From Leclercia sp. UBA7405 (GTDB lineage Bacteria; Pseudomonadota; Gammaproteobacteria; Enterobacterales; Enterobacteriaceae): 7,892 nt of DNA. This document shows positions 6,498 through 7,892 of the stretch, one piece after another. Positions within the stretch are counted from its first letter, which is position 1. Each line of letters opens with the position of its first letter. Under the pieces are notes generated by a model, which saw only the letters and a list, made by a program, of their open reading frames with translations, did no database searches and had not been told where the DNA came from. The DNA is taken from positions 382 to 8,273 of the forward strand of contig DKMV01000287.1 of NCBI GenBank assembly GCA_002469605.1, written 5' to 3'. The position numbers and the translations under genes are program-made.

Positions 6498-7328
6498 ATG
6501 TTGATGATTACCTCTTTTACCAACCCGCGCGTCGCGCAGGCGTTTGTCGATTACATGGCGACGCAGGGCGTGATCCTGACTGTCCAGCAACATACCCAAA
6601 CCGACGTCTGGCTGGCGGATGAGAGCCAGGCCGAACGCGTTAACGCGGAACTGGCGCGTTTTCTGGAAAACCCCGGCGATGCGCGTTATCTGGCGGCCAG
6701 CTGGCAGTCCGGCCATACCGGCAGCGGGCTGCATTATCGCCGTTTTCCTTTTCTCGCCACCGTGCGTGAGCGCGCCGGCCCCTTTACGCTGCTGCTGATG
6801 GCGGCCTGTATTCTCACCTTTATTATCATGAACCTGGTGGGCGACCAGAGCGTGATGGTGCTGCTGGCCTGGCCCTTCGATCCCAGCCTGCAGTTCGATG
6901 TCTGGCGCTACTTTACCCACGCGCTGATGCACTTCTCCTTCCTGCACATTCTTTTTAACCTGCTGTGGTGGTGGTACCTCGGCGGGGCGGTAGAGAAGCG
7001 TCTTGGCAGCGGCAAACTTATTGTCATCACCCTTATCAGTGCGCTGTTAAGCGGCTATGTCCAGCACAAGTTCAGCGGCCCCTGGTTTGGCGGCCTCTCC
7101 GGCGTGGTCTATGCGCTGATGGGCTACGCCTGGCTGCGGGGCGAGCGCGATCCGCAAAGCGGCATCTATCTGCAACGTGGATTAATGACCTTTGCAGTAA
7201 TATGGTTAATAGCCGGATGGTTTGATCTGTTCGGAATGGCAATTGCCAATGGTGCCCATATGGCCGGGCTGGCCGTCGGGCTGGCGATGGCGTTTGCCGA
7301 TACGCTTAATGCGCGAAAACGAACATAA
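6498..7328 (+). CDS. glpG: Rhomboid intramembrane serine protease GlpG
   Basis: GlpG cleaves transmembrane segments inside the inner membrane. From the ATG at 6498 the protein has 276 residues, the same as E. coli; an in-frame GTG at 6474 would add eight residues (MWNKRPQP) with no family support, so I chose 6498 (an ATG at 6504 is a minor alternative). The first ~65 residues form the small cytosolic domain, followed by six membrane helices from about residue 95 to 270. The catalytic dyad is S201 in [11 protein letters not shown] and H254 in NGAHMAG; H150 and N154 in HILFN form the oxyanion side, and the L1-loop stretch [10 protein letters not shown] precedes them. The gene starts 44 bp after the glpE stop and glpR begins 18 bp after its end, so it is probably co-transcribed. 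The ribosome binding site is weak. Confidence 0.97.
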   Translation: MLMITSFTNPRVAQAFVDYMATQGVILTVQQHTQTDVWLADESQAERVNAELARFLENPGDARYLAASWQSGHTGSGLHYRRFPFLATVRERAGPFTLLLMAACILTFIIMNLVGDQSVMVLLAWPFDPSLQFDVWRYFTHALMHFSFLHILFNLLWWWYLGGAVEKRLGSGKLIVITLISALLSGYVQHKFSGPWFGGLSGVVYALMGYAWLRGERDPQSGIYLQRGLMTFAVIWLIAGWFDLFGMAIANGAHMAGLAVGLAMAFADTLNARKRT

Positions 7329-7335
7329 TTCTGGC

Positions 7336-7340
7336 AGGAA
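7336..7340 (+). promoter_or_regulatory. Ribosome binding site of glpR
   Basis: AGGAA lies six bases before the ATG at 7347, in the 18-bp gap after the glpG stop. It settles the glpR start, since the encoded N-terminus MKQTQRH matches the known repressor. Confidence 0.8.
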
Positions 7341-7346
7341 TATTTG

Positions 7347-7892
7347 ATGAAACAGACACAGCGCCATGATGCCATTATCGAGCTGGTGAAGAAGCAGGGA
7401 TACGTAAGTACCGAAGAGCTGGTGGAGCAGTTTGCCGTCAGCCCCCAGACCATTCGCCGCGACCTGAACGACCTTGCCGATCAGAACCGGATTTTGCGCC
7501 ACCACGGCGGAGCGGCACTGCCCTCCAGCTCGGTCAACACCCCCTGGCACGATCGTAAGGCGACGCAGACCTCCGAAAAAGAGCGCATCGCCCGCAAGGT
7601 GGCGAGCCAGATCCCCAACGGCGCCACGCTCTTTATTGATATCGGCACCACTCCGGAGGCGGTGGCCCACGCCCTGCTGAACCATGAGAACCTGCGGGTG
7701 GTAACCAACAACCTGAACGTCGCCAATACCCTGATGCAGAAAGAGGATTTCCGCATCATCCTCGCGGGCGGCGAGCTGCGTAGCCGCGACGGCGGGATCA
7801 TCGGCGAGGCGACGCTCGACTTTATCTCTCAGTTCCGCCTCGATTACGGCATCCTTGGCATTAGCGGCATTGATATGGATGGCTCGCTGCTG
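7347..7892 (+). CDS. glpR: Glycerol-3-phosphate regulon repressor GlpR, 5' part (DeoR family)
   Basis: GlpR represses the glycerol-3-phosphate regulon and is released from DNA by sn-glycerol-3-phosphate. The window holds 182 uninterrupted codons of about 252 and ends mid-gene at DMDGSLL. The N-terminal DeoR-type winged helix-turn-helix spans about residues 1-57 and contains the family signature STEELVEQFAVSPQT followed by IRRDL, then RHHGGA. The C-terminal sugar-phosphate sensor domain starts around residue 75 with IDIGTTPEAV, NNLNVANTL, LAGGELRSRDGGIIG and LGISGID. The reading frame shows no frameshift, unlike E. coli MG1655, where glpR is known to be broken. It is third in the glpE-glpG-glpR cluster, and two probable sites for it lie upstream of glpD. 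Its last ~70 residues and any terminator are outside the window. Confidence 0.97.
   Translation, partial: MKQTQRHDAIIELVKKQGYVSTEELVEQFAVSPQTIRRDLNDLADQNRILRHHGGAALPSSSVNTPWHDRKATQTSEKERIARKVASQIPNGATLFIDIGTTPEAVAHALLNHENLRVVTNNLNVANTLMQKEDFRIILAGGELRSRDGGIIGEATLDFISQFRLDYGILGISGIDMDGSLL

Noticed and set aside
7185..7260. AT-rich stretch near the end of glpG as a promoter for glpR
   Set aside because: Several partial -10-like hexamers are present (such as TAATAT at 7198-7203), but none has a fitting -35, and the local AT content follows from the membrane-helix codons.

Overview
The window is chromosomal DNA from a member of the Enterobacteriaceae. The proteins resemble their Escherichia coli counterparts very closely as I remember them: GlgA (477 aa), GlgP (815 aa) and GlpG (276 aa) have the usual lengths, and GlpD and GlpE are one residue longer than I recall. 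The coding DNA is GC-rich, and the glgP-glpD gap carries a tandem 81-bp repeat where E. coli K-12 has, from memory, the small gene yzgL. A non-E. coli enteric (an Enterobacter, Lelliottia, Kosakonia or Citrobacter-like organism) is the best guess; the species cannot be fixed by eye.

Layout. Positions 1-4170, plus strand: the end of the glycogen operon, with the 3' end of glgC, then complete glgA and glgP. Positions 4171-4374: a 204-bp convergent gap with two 81-bp tandem repeat units, each containing a terminator hairpin and a REP-like palindrome, plus a truncated third repeat head. Positions 4375-5883, minus strand: glpD. Positions 5884-6123: a 240-bp divergent control region with a recognisable glpD promoter, two tandem GlpR operators, a CRP site, a perfect 9-bp inverted repeat and another REP-like palindrome. 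Positions 6124-7892, plus strand: glpE, glpG and the first 182 codons of glpR, cut by the window end. No gap exceeds 300 bp.

How the genes work together. GlgC makes ADP-glucose, GlgA polymerises it into glycogen, and GlgP releases glucose-1-phosphate from the stored polymer. GlpD oxidises sn-glycerol-3-phosphate to dihydroxyacetone phosphate at the inner membrane and passes electrons to quinone. GlpR, encoded across the divergent region, represses glp genes until glycerol-3-phosphate accumulates; its probable operators lie over the glpD start site. GlpE (rhodanese) and GlpG (rhomboid protease) travel in the same operon without a clear role in glycerol metabolism.

Novelty. The genes are ordinary core-genome genes and I see no undescribed system. 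What is worth a second look is non-coding: the duplicated terminator/REP module after glgP, a related palindrome in the glpE leader so that glpD is flanked by copies in the same orientation, and an unexplained inverted repeat overlapping the likely glpE promoter.
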